A stretch of DNA of 43,695 bases from Acidobacteriota bacterium. GTDB lineage: Bacteria; Acidobacteriota; Holophagae; Acanthopleuribacterales; Acanthopleuribacteraceae. The stretch lies in assembly GCA_030066195.1 (NCBI GenBank), contig JASJCB010000072.1:1-43695 (forward strand). The letters run 5' to 3'. A program made the position numbers and the translations under genes. Position 1 is the first letter of the stretch, and every line of letters starts with the position of its first letter. Below the pieces are notes generated by a model. It was given only the letters and a program-made list of their open reading frames with translations, did not search any database and had not been told where the DNA came from. Shown piece after piece: positions 32,805-41,293 of the stretch.

Positions 32805-33012
32805 GCAGAATCACTTGCCCAAGGTTTTGGATAAATATAGCGGTTTCAAGGGTTTGGTGACAATGGAGGGTCTGATCGAGACCTTGATTGGCCGGGAAAT
32901 CATCGACTAGTCAGACCCGGTACGCGACATGCGGGGGCCGGCCCGCCAAAAATGGGTTCAACGGGCCAAACGTCCGGGCTTGGCCTTTGCCCGGGACGCC
33001 TCGCGAAGCTAG
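32773..33012 (+). pseudogene. Remnant of a CNNM/TlyC-type (DUF21-CBS) membrane protein gene
   Basis: Only the C-terminal end of the family is present: LFDRLIAKQNHLPKVLDKYS, then GFKGLVTMEGLIETLIGREIID, which lines up with the family's REHLALVVDEYGG and VTMEDVIETLLG end of the second CBS domain. A TAG at 32908-32910 interrupts it. Past the stop the same frame continues exactly as the family does (SDPVRDMRGPARQKWVQRAK) and ends at 33010-33012. Substitution of the usual DEYGG by DKYSG also fits decay. The membrane domain and first CBS domain are missing, so no function is expected. Intact relatives transport or sense magnesium/cobalt. Confidence 0.8.
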
Positions 33013-33367
33013 CAATTCTAGATAGATAGCAAATTTGCACGCCGACGCACCGTATTGCATCGACGCCCCAACAGGACAAAGACCAACCGCAGCAACAGCC
33101 CGATTCGCAACTACCGAACAAAGACGGGCTTTCCGGCTTTATGACGATCTTACCGGCAGGAAATCTTATCTTGTTGACTTGCTAACCACAACTAGGCGAC
33201 AATGTAATCGCATTAATTTTCAGATGTAGAGTTGCGCCAAACAACTCCGGTTTAAGGCTCCCCCCGATAACACCACCTAGGCCATCCTCATTGAAATGCA
33301 GTTTTGACGTGTAATTGCTGGGGTGATATCCTTTCTTCTGAAAAAAATTCTTATGTTAGGAGAAAAA
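33013..33367. other. Intergenic region between the gene remnant and the Cys-peptide cassette
   Basis: No gene seen; short open frames here are Arg/Thr-rich and lack ribosome sites. Its right end carries the promoter at 33304-33332. Base composition falls towards AT-rich at the right end. Confidence 0.5.
33304..33332 (+). promoter_or_regulatory. Promoter of the Cys-peptide cassette
   Basis: TTGACG (33304-33309), 17-bp spacer, TATCCT (33327-33332); predicted start near 33339, about 30 bases before the ATG. Confidence 0.5.
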
Positions 33368-33571
33368 ATGAAAAAGTTTTTTGGCTCCCTCATGACATTG
33401 GCGTTCCTGAGTGCCGGCTCTCTTGCATTCCATCACGGTCCTTGTAAGTCAGGCCATGATACAGTTGAACTAACTTGGGACGATGGCACAACAACAATTA
33501 TCTGCTGTGTTCCGGTTGGCGACGGTTCCGTAGCCAGCTGCACAGATGGCGAAACTTGGATCAACCTCTAA
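33368..33571 (+). CDS. Small exported cysteine-containing peptide
   Basis: 67 aa; the ATG at 33368 follows TAGGAGA, which is better placed than upstream starts. Signal peptide MKKFFGSLMTLAFLSAGSLA gives a mature peptide of about 47 residues starting FHHGPC. It has four cysteines (GPCKSGH, IICCVPV, ASCTDG) and an acidic Thr-rich middle (ELTWDDGTTTI). No family is recognised. A short exported Cys peptide followed by a thioredoxin-like and a propeller gene resembles, in layout only, the NVEALA-peptide loci of Bacteroidota. It could be a processed secreted peptide, a bacteriocin-like product or a disulfide-stabilised ligand. Confidence 0.8.
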   Translation: MKKFFGSLMTLAFLSAGSLAFHHGPCKSGHDTVELTWDDGTTTIICCVPVGDGSVASCTDGETWINL

Positions 33572-33590
33572 CCCTAGGCCCAAATAAAAT

Positions 33591-33620
33591 GGCGTGGCAT
33601 GGGCCACGCCGTTTACTTCC
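33591..33620 (+). terminator. Stem-loop between peptide gene and redoxin gene (attenuator-like)
   Basis: GGCGTGGC (33591-33598), loop ATGG, GCCACGCC (33603-33610), then GTTTACTTCC. The weak T run suggests partial termination, giving more peptide than downstream mRNA. Confidence 0.55.
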
Positions 33621-33650
33621 TTACCTATCCATAACCTTGGGGAGACAAGC

Positions 33651-34136
33651 ATGACACTCTTATTCATTCTGATTTTCATGGGCGACCCTATTCCCATGAA
33701 AGTGAACGTAGGCGATCCAGTTTTAGATTTACCCGTGACCTCTTTGAGCAATGGTTCAGAAACCAACCTGAAAGAACTTTTGAGCGAAGGGTTTTGCTTC
33801 TTTCTAGCGCCGAGCTGCGGTTACTGCAAAAAAGCGATGCCCAATATCAAGACATACATGACAGGAATGAACATAATCTACATTTTTGTAGGCGAAAAAG
33901 ATGAGGCTGCGGCCTTTGCAAAGGAACACATCGGTGTACAAAACAATGTCTTCATGGTTGACACAGAGCTTTTAAAGCCGCACAGTATTGTTACTTTCCC
34001 TGCAGTTATCACCTACAAGGATGAAAAGTGTCGGGTCGCCATGCATGGGCCCATGAGGCCCAAAGATTTGGACCTTTTGCTGAAGTTGTACAGTGGGGCC
34101 TATACGAAGAAAGTTGTGACTAAGAAGAAGAAATAA
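33651..34136 (+). CDS. Thioredoxin-like protein (TlpA/redoxin type)
   Basis: 161 aa; the ATG at 33651 follows GGGGAGA. The first ~11 residues (MTLLFILIFMG) are hydrophobic and may act as a short signal or anchor. VGDPVLDLPVTSLSNGSETNLKEL is the redoxin-type entry. The active site is CGYC in LAPSCGYCKKAMPN, a redox-active CxxC pair. VTFPAVITYKDE includes the cis-proline loop (TFPAV). The tail is Lys-rich (KKVVTKKKK). It likely makes, breaks or reshuffles disulfides outside the cytoplasm, and the exported Cys peptide just upstream is an obvious candidate substrate (inference). Confidence 0.85.
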   Translation: MTLLFILIFMGDPIPMKVNVGDPVLDLPVTSLSNGSETNLKELLSEGFCFFLAPSCGYCKKAMPNIKTYMTGMNIIYIFVGEKDEAAAFAKEHIGVQNNVFMVDTELLKPHSIVTFPAVITYKDEKCRVAMHGPMRPKDLDLLLKLYSGAYTKKVVTKKKK

Positions 34137-34221
34137 TCTTGTCCTTCACCAGCGCGACTTCCCGGATGAGCCTTGGGGGAGGCATTGTTCGGCCTCTCGC
34201 GGGGCTTTCCCGGAACTTGGA

Positions 34222-35268
34222 ATGAAAAGAGGAGTAAGAAGTTATATGACCGCACTATTGTTTTTTTGGCTGATGAACTGTGATATAGGGCGAGTTGTTT
34301 TGCCGTCTACAGATGTGTATCATCCGCTGACCAACAAAACCACGGCACGTAGTGAAAACGGCATTTTTTTTGTCTTTGACCGTTTTGAGCATCGAATTTT
34401 GATGTTCCAGCCAGGGGATGTAAAAGGCCGGATTATTGCGCGTAAGGGGCTTGGACCGGGGGAACTGGATCGGACGAATAGAATTTTCATCTTTGATAAG
34501 GCGCTGTATGTACTGTCATCAACGTGGGTCCAGGTGTTCAATATCGACGGAAGCTATCGCCGATCGATTAGGTTGCCGCCCGGTCTAATGGTGGACAAAA
34601 CAGCCACGGGTTGGCTGGGCAAGAAGTTGGGCCTGGGTTCCAGTAAAATGGGGCTGTACCATTACGACCAGGACATAAAGAACCCTCAGACCCTGGTGGA
34701 ATGGATGGAGGACGCGCCCCGTGCCCGAAAGATTGTGCCGGGTAAGAAGCATGTGGTTCCTCTGTACATTGAACGGGGCGAGCGAGCGGTGAGTAAAGAC
34801 GGAGAGCGAGTTTACTATCGGCTGCCCAACTCCTCTAAGATTGTCGTGTATTCCATAGGCAAGCAACAGATCATGGACGAAATCCACCTGGGAGAGCGGT
34901 ATCCCTTCCATGAATCCGTGGGCATGGCGCATCTGGACAAGCTGAGAAAGGATTTGCCGGGGACCAGAGTGACAGGTGTGTTTCCCGAGTACTTCCCATA
35001 CACTAACGGTATCCGAGTAGATATGGAGGGATGCCTGCTGGTAAAGCGTATGATGGGCAAGAAAGCGAAAGTGTTACGCTATAACTCCAAAGGAAATCCG
35101 ATCCCCGCGCCTTTCTCTGATATGAAGGACTATAAGCGCGTGGTTGGGGTGCAGGGAGGCTTCTACTTCATATCTTTTCAAAATGAGAGGGACGGCGATA
35201 TGGGCGTTTCCAAGGTTCCAAAAGATCAGGCGGAAGAATTTATCAAAAACCACCCTGTTGAGGAATAG
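34222..35268 (+). CDS. Six-bladed beta-propeller-like protein, probable lipoprotein
   Basis: 348 aa from the ATG at 34222; an ATG at 34246 behind AGGAG is an alternative. The N-terminus has a hydrophobic stretch (MTALLFFWLMNC) with Cys at its end, close to a lipobox although the residue before Cys is Asn. The rest shows blade-like repeats: NGIFFVFDRFEHRILMFQPG, then ARKGLGPGEL, IFDKALYVLSSTWVQVFNIDG and ILVKRMM-type strands. ARKGLGPGEL is the hallmark of the BF3944-like/NHL-type six-bladed propeller proteins. No catalytic residues are evident. It closes the cassette with the exported Cys peptide and redoxin, and may bind the peptide or another ligand at the cell surface. Confidence 0.75.
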   Translation: MKRGVRSYMTALLFFWLMNCDIGRVVLPSTDVYHPLTNKTTARSENGIFFVFDRFEHRILMFQPGDVKGRIIARKGLGPGELDRTNRIFIFDKALYVLSSTWVQVFNIDGSYRRSIRLPPGLMVDKTATGWLGKKLGLGSSKMGLYHYDQDIKNPQTLVEWMEDAPRARKIVPGKKHVVPLYIERGERAVSKDGERVYYRLPNSSKIVVYSIGKQQIMDEIHLGERYPFHESVGMAHLDKLRKDLPGTRVTGVFPEYFPYTNGIRVDMEGCLLVKRMMGKKAKVLRYNSKGNPIPAPFSDMKDYKRVVGVQGGFYFISFQNERDGDMGVSKVPKDQAEEFIKNHPVEE

Positions 35269-35376
35269 GAGCTTGCAAGTGGTAAGTGCGGAGGGTAGTC
35301 CCAGAGCCGCCGAGAAGAAGTCATCGCCTAAGAAAGAAACCAACTGAGCCTATACCTGCAGGACCCCCGACTCTAT

Positions 35377-36735
35377 TTACTTATTCGGCGACCATTTCAG
35401 AATCCAGGGATCGCTGCTGAAGGGCCTCGGTTTTTGGGCCGCAAGATCCACCGTTTCATCGATGATGGCCCGGGCTCGTCTACCGTTAAGCGAGACCTGG
35501 ACTTCCGCGCGGACCTCAACGTTTTGGTGACCCTCCTTACGGGCTTGTTCGGCCAGGAAGTGGGCAAATTGTAGAATCATCTGGGGCCTGGCCGCCATTT
35601 TTCGACGCTGGCGCCTGTTAAGGTATTTAGAGGGTTTCACGACCCAGACCCTGCCGGTGTCCGTATCCGTGAGGATGAACCGGGCCCGGCCGGTTTTACT
35701 CCTGAGTTTCATGCGCCAGGAGTAGTTGTGGCCCTCTTCCGTCCAGGCGACATCGCCGGGAAAAAAGTGATGGCGCAGGGGCATGGCGATTTGAAAGGTC
35801 ATAAAAGCAGTCAGGAACCCCACGATCAGCTTTTGCCTGAAAGCAAGGCGCTCGGGGGGAGAAAGCGGGCCTTCCGACGCCTTGCCGGGCCAGTTGAAAA
35901 TGCGACGCGGCCAGCCGGGGTCCAGGAACAGGGTGGTCATACCGATCGCCATCCAGGGGAAGATGCCGATGCCGAATAAACGGGCGTTGGTCAGGTGGAA
36001 CAAAGTCAGGATGAGGAACATGGGCATGCGGGTGCGTCGATAGAGTAGTAAAGGGACGGCTGCCAGATCGATCCATAAACCGGACCAGGAGAAAAACAGC
36101 GGCCCCCAATCCTGCTCGATGAACCAACCCACGATAGGGATGTCCTTGTCATCGGCCAACCAGGAATCCAGAGGTTTGCCTGCCAACCAGTCGCGGCTTA
36201 TTTTGGCAACGCCGCCGAAGAAATAGACACAGCCCAGTTGAGCGCGCATGATCCAGAGCATCCAGGTCGGGGCGACGTCGGAAGCGGTTTTGGGCCTCAG
36301 CCGCGCATCCACCGAAAAGGCTCGATGCGGGGAGATCCAAACCATGAGAAAAGCCACCAACATGATCAGGTAGAAATGATTGAGGTACCGGCTCTGGGCC
36401 AGGAAAAAGACCTGGCTGAAACCCAGAAAGAAGACAACCGCGCAGAAGCGGTAGAGAAACCCGCACATGATACCGACAGCGGCCAGGCCCAGCACATAAA
36501 ACAAGACAAACATGCCCTGACCGGGCCACGGCTTGACCCACTCGAAGCCCATATAGGTAAAGAGGAATTGCGGCTCGATATAGTAACTGGAGACCCAGTC
36601 ATGGTCCAGGTAGCGCCAGACCTCCACCAGCATGAGAAAACCGAAGGCAATGCGGAAGAACACCAGGGATGCGTTATCGACCGGTGTAAAAAGGCGGGCC
36701 GGCAGGCGGCGAATCATGTTGAAGCGTTCATTCAT
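35377..36735 (-). CDS. HTTM-domain membrane protein (vitamin K-dependent gamma-carboxylase homologue)
   Basis: 452 aa. About eight membrane helices in the first 320 residues, with the family's FTPVDNASLVFFRIAFGFLML opening, SQVFFLAQSRYLNHFYL, YFFGGVAKISRDWLAG (the GGxAK...DW motif) and a later HLTNARLFGIGIFPW. The last ~120 residues form a soluble periplasmic-side domain with MKLRSKTG and a charged R/K-rich patch. Bacterial members are poorly characterised; eukaryotic ones carboxylate glutamate. An ATG at 36717 is an alternative start. The gene stands alone between converging and same-strand neighbours. Confidence 0.9.
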   Translation of the reverse strand: MNERFNMIRRLPARLFTPVDNASLVFFRIAFGFLMLVEVWRYLDHDWVSSYYIEPQFLFTYMGFEWVKPWPGQGMFVLFYVLGLAAVGIMCGFLYRFCAVVFFLGFSQVFFLAQSRYLNHFYLIMLVAFLMVWISPHRAFSVDARLRPKTASDVAPTWMLWIMRAQLGCVYFFGGVAKISRDWLAGKPLDSWLADDKDIPIVGWFIEQDWGPLFFSWSGLWIDLAAVPLLLYRRTRMPMFLILTLFHLTNARLFGIGIFPWMAIGMTTLFLDPGWPRRIFNWPGKASEGPLSPPERLAFRQKLIVGFLTAFMTFQIAMPLRHHFFPGDVAWTEEGHNYSWRMKLRSKTGRARFILTDTDTGRVWVVKPSKYLNRRQRRKMAARPQMILQFAHFLAEQARKEGHQNVEVRAEVQVSLNGRRARAIIDETVDLAAQKPRPFSSDPWILKWSPNK

Positions 36736-36859
36736 GGAATGGTTCCGGGCTGTTCTTCTACCGGCGACAACGTATGATGCCGGTTCAAGATATCAATCGG
36801 CGCTTGGAGTAATCGCATGATATGAGAGGATCCGAAAACCTTGCCCGCCATGTCGGCTT

Positions 36860-38530
36860 TCAACCGGTCAAAACCTCGCTTGCCAAATGAGTTTGCTTGC
36901 CGTCAACCGCAACGGCGATCGCCCGGATGTTGCCAATACCCGCTTCTCTCAATTCAGCGGCATAGTCTCTGTCCTTGATTTGTTTCATTGCTTCGGCAAG
37001 TGTTTCTTCCGGGGTTTGCGATTGAATACGTTTGAATTCGAAGATAAAACCCGTCTTGCGCTTATCATCCGGTGCGAGCAGAACGTCGAAGCGACCGTAC
37101 CCGGCTTCACGATTACTCTGTACCCGGTATGTTCCGCGCAATTCGACCAACATACCCAACAGAAACGCCTGGTAAACGCGTTCCGGTTCGTTTCCGGCCG
37201 TGTCGTGAAAACTCAGGACGCCCTTCACCAAATCCGAAAACAGTTTTTCAAGTTGATCGATATCCTGGGCAACCAGAGCTTCGATGAGGGGCGTCAGGCC
37301 GCCGGGCCCCGCCTGCTGTCGCACCCACGAACGAACGGTCTTATCATAAAAATTCCGAACTTCCATGTTGGGTACGGCCAGTTCGCAATGATAATCGCCG
37401 CTGATGATCTCTGCCGTTTGCGGCTTCAGGTAACCGCTGAAGGTAAGCATGCTCCACACCATATCCGGGTCCAAATCACCCAAGACCTGGCTTGTTTCCA
37501 GTACCTTGTGAACCGTTTCGCCACGGAGAAGGGTTTCCAGTTCTCGGGTGGGAATCGCCTTCTTCTCGATAATCAAATCCTTGGTCAACTGATTGTCGCT
37601 GGTGTTCACCCAATAGGGGCGACAAGGCATTTGCGGATTTGCGGCAAGCTTCATCATGGACCAGGGATTGTACATGGTCTCTTTACCGAAACGATATCCG
37701 TTGTACCAATTGCGGATCTCTTCGCCCCGATCGGGAATACCCGCATCGATCAGAACCCGGTCGACTTCCCGTGTCGTAAACCCGAAATGTTCCGCGAAGG
37801 GTTCATCCAAAAGGGTGTGAACGTCCATATTGTTCAAACCGGAGAAGATGGATTCCTTGGCGATACGTAATATGCCGGTCAAAATGCCTTTTTCCAGGTG
37901 ATGGTTATCCTTCAATGCCCCGCTTAGCAGATTGTGCATAAAGCCGACGACTTCGTCATAGTACCCGTGGTGGTGCCCGGCATGGATAGGGGTATCGTAT
38001 TCATCGATCAGCACCATGACTTTGCGATTGGTTGCGCGATGAAGAAGCATGGTCAATAGGGTAAGCGCGTCCTGAAGGTCGGAGGTATGCGCATTGCCGG
38101 CAATAATATCGGTCACCAACTTACGGTCGATACCGCGCGGTTCGGCCTGTTCGATGACCTGCTCATGGTGCAGGAATAAACGCGCCATTTGTCGGGCCAG
38201 AGTGCGGTGGCAGCTATCGTAAGTGTCGAATTTCAAGTCCTTGAAAGTGAGGAAAACCGTGGGATACTGCCCGCGATGCGCCCACACGTCCGAACATTCT
38301 GTAACAGCCAGGCCTTTGAACAGCTCGGCGTTATCGACCGCATTATCGAAAAAACAATGAAGCATGGACAAGTTGATGGTTTTGCCGAACCGACGCGGCC
38401 GCGACAGCAAAATCACCTCGGCGCCGCTACGCACAACATCGGCAATGAGAAGGGACTTATCTACGTAGTAATAATTACCGGTACGCAGCTTCTCGAAATT
38501 GGATACGCCGATGGGAATGGGTCGCGTCAT
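36860..38530 (-). CDS. AAA-ATPase-like / PD-(D/E)XK nuclease family protein (DUF1703 type)
   Basis: 556 aa from the ATG at 38530, preceded by GGAGGATCTC. It opens PIPIGVSNFEKLRTGNYYYVDKS, the hallmark of the AAA-ATPase_like (PF09820) family, with the loop LLSRPRRFGKTINLSML as Walker A variant and VMVLIDEYDTPIH as Walker B. NWYNGYRFG and NPWSM follow. The C-terminal third carries a PD-(D/E)XK core: GRFDVLLAPDDKRKTGFIFEFKR, where Asp, Glu and Lys are the metal-binding set. The family is widespread, often multi-copy, with unproven function; a defence or mobile-element role is a common guess. Walker and nuclease residues look intact. Confidence 0.93.
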   Translation of the reverse strand: MTRPIPIGVSNFEKLRTGNYYYVDKSLLIADVVRSGAEVILLSRPRRFGKTINLSMLHCFFDNAVDNAELFKGLAVTECSDVWAHRGQYPTVFLTFKDLKFDTYDSCHRTLARQMARLFLHHEQVIEQAEPRGIDRKLVTDIIAGNAHTSDLQDALTLLTMLLHRATNRKVMVLIDEYDTPIHAGHHHGYYDEVVGFMHNLLSGALKDNHHLEKGILTGILRIAKESIFSGLNNMDVHTLLDEPFAEHFGFTTREVDRVLIDAGIPDRGEEIRNWYNGYRFGKETMYNPWSMMKLAANPQMPCRPYWVNTSDNQLTKDLIIEKKAIPTRELETLLRGETVHKVLETSQVLGDLDPDMVWSMLTFSGYLKPQTAEIISGDYHCELAVPNMEVRNFYDKTVRSWVRQQAGPGGLTPLIEALVAQDIDQLEKLFSDLVKGVLSFHDTAGNEPERVYQAFLLGMLVELRGTYRVQSNREAGYGRFDVLLAPDDKRKTGFIFEFKRIQSQTPEETLAEAMKQIKDRDYAAELREAGIGNIRAIAVAVDGKQTHLASEVLTG

Positions 38531-38598
38531 GAGATCCTCCGGTATCATCATAGCAGGATTTCCGGAGTAGGATGAATCCACGAGCATATGCACAGGAC

Positions 38599-39279
38599 TC
38601 AAGGCAGGATTTCGAGCAACTCCACTTCAAACATCAGTAACGCGTTGGGTTCGATCTTGCTGCCGGCGCGTACATTCGTGCCGTAGCCCAGTTCGGGCGG
38701 GACCCAGAACATGTATTTCGAGCCCCGGCTCATCAACAACAGGCCCTCGGACCAACCGTCGATGACCGCGTCCAGTTGGAAAGTGGCCGGTTCATTGCGG
38801 GCCATGGTGTTGTCGAATTCCACGCCGTTCAACATAAAGCCGCGATAGTGCACCTTGATCTTGGTTTGGAGGTTTGCCGGTTTGGGACCGGTACCCTCTT
38901 TCATGACCTTGTATTGCAGGCCCGACGACGTGGTCACCACCCCGGTACGTTTGCCGTTTTGGTCCAGATACAGCTGTGCATCTATCAGGTTCTTGCTCGC
39001 CAGATCTTTATTGCGGTCGATAGTGCGTTGGCGCATGCGCCGTTGAAAATCCCTGTAAAGCTGGATGATCTGGTCTTCCGTCAGCTTCGGAGTGTTTTCC
39101 ATGCCGTCGGTCACCCCGGCCAGGAACTGATCGAGATCGATTTCCACACCTTGGGTGCGGACGCCCTTGCCCATTTGGTAGCCCAACACATAACTGTCTT
39201 TTTCCTTTTCGGAAACGGGCGCCTTGGTTTCCTCGCCTTGCGGCAGAAAATACAGTAGGAGCAACAGTGCAAACTTCAT
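38599..39279 (-). CDS. FKBP-type peptidyl-prolyl cis-trans isomerase, periplasmic (FkpA/Mip-like)
   Basis: 226 aa. Short signal sequence MKFALLLLLYFLPQG. Residues ~20-110 are the helical dimerisation domain typical of Mip/FkpA (SYVLGYQMGKGVRTQG, QIIQLYRDFQRRMRQ). The FKBP domain spans ~125-226: KIKVHYRGFMLNGVEFDNTM, VIDGWSEGLLLM, PPELGYGTN and LMFEVELLEIL, all expected in an active isomerase. It catalyses proline isomerisation and may chaperone envelope proteins. It lies 76 bases downstream of a sister gene of the same build. Confidence 0.94.
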   Translation of the reverse strand: MKFALLLLLYFLPQGEETKAPVSEKEKDSYVLGYQMGKGVRTQGVEIDLDQFLAGVTDGMENTPKLTEDQIIQLYRDFQRRMRQRTIDRNKDLASKNLIDAQLYLDQNGKRTGVVTTSSGLQYKVMKEGTGPKPANLQTKIKVHYRGFMLNGVEFDNTMARNEPATFQLDAVIDGWSEGLLLMSRGSKYMFWVPPELGYGTNVRAGSKIEPNALLMFEVELLEILP

Positions 39280-39322
39280 TCAAAACACTCCGAAACGACG
39301 GTATAGGAAGACGCAAAGGGCG

Positions 39323-39344
39323 GGGGCCGCAACCGCGGCTCCCC
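39323..39344. promoter_or_regulatory. GC-rich stem-loop between the two FKBP genes
   Basis: GCCGC (39326-39330), loop AACC, GCGGC (39335-39339), extended by GGG/CCC outside. No T run follows, so it is more likely an mRNA stability or partial-termination hairpin. Confidence 0.4.
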
Positions 39345-39355
39345 TAAATCATAAC

Positions 39356-40093
39356 CTAGTTGTGATCGTGGCCCTCGTGGCCGGTTTTCTTCTCCCCGGG
39401 TTTGGACATGATCTCCAGCAGTTCCACTTCAAACACCAACAAGCTGTTGGGCTGAATGATGCCGGGGCGAGGATTGGGACCGTAGCCCAATTCAGGCGGA
39501 ATCCAGAACTTGTACTTGGCGCCTACCTGCATCAACTGCAAACCCTCGGTCCAGCCTTTGATGACACCGTTCAGCGCAAAGGTGGCAGGTTGGTTGCGCT
39601 TATAGGAGCTGTCGAACTCCTGTCCGTCCAGCAGGGTGCCCTTGTAGTGCACTTTGACGCGAGTGGTTGCGTCCGCGGGTTTCTCGCCGGTGCCGGGGGT
39701 CATGACCATGTACTGCAAGCCGGACTCGGTGGTCATAACGCCTGACACGCTTTTGTTCTTTTCCAGGAACTCTTTGGCAATGGCGGCGTTTTTAGTGGCC
39801 TTGCGGTTGCGCATTTCAGTAGCGCGGGCGCGCAGCTTGGTTTGGAAATCGGTCATGATTTTGCGAAGTTCGTTTTGGTCGTATTTGCCTTTGCCGGCCA
39901 GGCCGTCGCTCAAACCGTCCATCACGTGGTCGATACTCAACAGGTCGACGCCCTGTTGTTTGGCGCCGTCACCCAACTGCCAGCCCAGGATATAGCTGAC
40001 TTTGTTCATAAACTCGGGGTCATCCAGATCGGGGCCGTGCGATTGGTGCTCGTGAAAGAGGAAAACCGTTAACATGAGAAGCAGGACATTCAT
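39356..40093 (-). CDS. FKBP-type peptidyl-prolyl isomerase with histidine-rich ends
   Basis: 245 aa. Very short signal (MNVLLLMLTVFLF) followed by a His-containing stretch HEHQSHG. A helical dimerisation domain (VSYILGWQLGDGAKQQG) precedes an FKBP domain at ~125-230 (RVKVHYKGTLLDGQEFDSS, VIKGWTEGLQLM, PPELGYGPN, LVFEVELLEIM). The C-terminus ends GHEGHDHN, so both ends of the mature protein carry histidines, as in the metal-binding isomerase SlyD, though this is an exported FkpA-type chain. Metal binding is an inference. The ATG follows AAGGTG; the OleD-like gene ends 13 bases upstream. Confidence 0.93.
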   Translation of the reverse strand: MNVLLLMLTVFLFHEHQSHGPDLDDPEFMNKVSYILGWQLGDGAKQQGVDLLSIDHVMDGLSDGLAGKGKYDQNELRKIMTDFQTKLRARATEMRNRKATKNAAIAKEFLEKNKSVSGVMTTESGLQYMVMTPGTGEKPADATTRVKVHYKGTLLDGQEFDSSYKRNQPATFALNGVIKGWTEGLQLMQVGAKYKFWIPPELGYGPNPRPGIIQPNSLLVFEVELLEIMSKPGEKKTGHEGHDHN

Positions 40094-40106
40094 AATACAC
40101 CTTCTG

Positions 40107-41099
40107 TCAATTTGTAGTGGCCAGGGCCTGGCCTAATCTTTCGAAACCGTCACGGATACTGACCTTAGGCCGATACCCCAGGTCCCGCTTTGCGGCGCTG
40201 ATATCGAACCAGTGCGCGGTTCCCAGTTGGCGGGCAACAAAACGCGTCATGCGCGGTTCGCCGTTCAAACCGAACAGTTTGTAAGCGCCCTCTAGAATGC
40301 GGCCGGCGCGGTAGGCGGTGCCCACGGATATCTTCCGGGTTACGGGCGAAACGCCGCCGGCGGCCAATATACCGTTGATCAACTCGGCCATGGCCATGGG
40401 CTCATCATTGGTAATGAAATAGTTGCGACCGGCAATCGGCGCGCCCGGGGCCAGTTTTTCCCCGGCCAGGATGTGGGCATCCGCGGCGTTGTCGATATAG
40501 ACGGAATCAACCAGGTTGGCGCCCGTGCCGACGATCCGAAGCTTTCCCGCGCGGCCCTGTTTCAGGATACGCGGCACCAGGTGATTGTCGCCGGGACCCC
40601 AAATCAGGTGCGGTCTCAGCGATACCACGGCCAAATTCGCATCATTGGCGGCAATCACGCGGCGTTCGGCCTCGGCCTTGGTTCGTGGGTAGAAAGCCAG
40701 GAAGGTTTCGGGATAGGGCGCGGTTTCATCGATGCCCTCCTGGTCCTCTCCGCCGAAGGTCACGCTGGGTGAACTGGTGTAGACCAGGCGTCGGACGCCG
40801 TGCTTGCGGCAGGCATCGATGATATTTTGTGTGCCGGTGATGTTGGCGGCATGGTAGCTGTCATAAGATCCCCAGACGCCGGCCTTGGCGGCCGTATGAA
40901 AAACCATCTCACAGCCGGAAACGGCCTTGTCGACAATATCGGGATCGGCAATATCGCCGCGAACCTGTTCCACGCCCAAGGAGGCCAGGGCCGGATAGTC
41001 GCCGCGGTTCAGGGTGCGCACCTTCTTGTCTCGATCCAACAATTTGTGAACAATTGCCTGACCGAGAAATCCGCCGCCGCCTGTCACCAAAATCGTCAT
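40107..41099 (-). CDS. NAD(P)-dependent reductase, OleD / 3-beta-hydroxysteroid dehydrogenase-like (extended SDR)
   Basis: 330 aa from the ATG at 41099 (GAGGA five bases upstream), giving MTILVTGGGGFLGQAIVHKL. Rossmann motif TGGGGFLG at residues 6-13. The catalytic Tyr-x-x-x-Lys is YPRTK in LAFYPRTKAEAE, and the catalytic Ser lies in VYTSSPSVTFGG. RPHLIWGPGD and FDISAAKRDLGYRPK are typical of the OleD/sterol dehydrogenase group. OleD reduces 2-alkyl-3-ketoacids during long-chain olefin synthesis; no other ole gene is visible here, so substrate remains open (NAD-dependent epimerase is the generic alternative). It is first of an operon with two FKBP genes. Confidence 0.88.
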   Translation of the reverse strand: MTILVTGGGGFLGQAIVHKLLDRDKKVRTLNRGDYPALASLGVEQVRGDIADPDIVDKAVSGCEMVFHTAAKAGVWGSYDSYHAANITGTQNIIDACRKHGVRRLVYTSSPSVTFGGEDQEGIDETAPYPETFLAFYPRTKAEAERRVIAANDANLAVVSLRPHLIWGPGDNHLVPRILKQGRAGKLRIVGTGANLVDSVYIDNAADAHILAGEKLAPGAPIAGRNYFITNDEPMAMAELINGILAAGGVSPVTRKISVGTAYRAGRILEGAYKLFGLNGEPRMTRFVARQLGTAHWFDISAAKRDLGYRPKVSIRDGFERLGQALATTN

Positions 41100-41293
41100 G
41101 CCGTCCTCAAAAAAGCCAATGTCAAGAAACAAGGCATTTTACTTGGAAGCGTCGAACATAGCAAGGGTACATCCGGTGAGAGCTGTCATAGTTGGGGCCG
41201 GCTCGATCACAGTTTTGTTTCATGCGTGCCCCGCACTTGACAACAATAGAACAACTTTTGCATGTGCGCAATCTGATATATCAATTTCTTGAC

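Noticed and set aside
35279..35347. A 22-codon Lys/Ser-rich ORF (GTG start) behind AGGAG, after the propeller gene
   Set aside because: Very short, no conserved feature; the upstream AGGAG overlaps the previous stop and may be chance.
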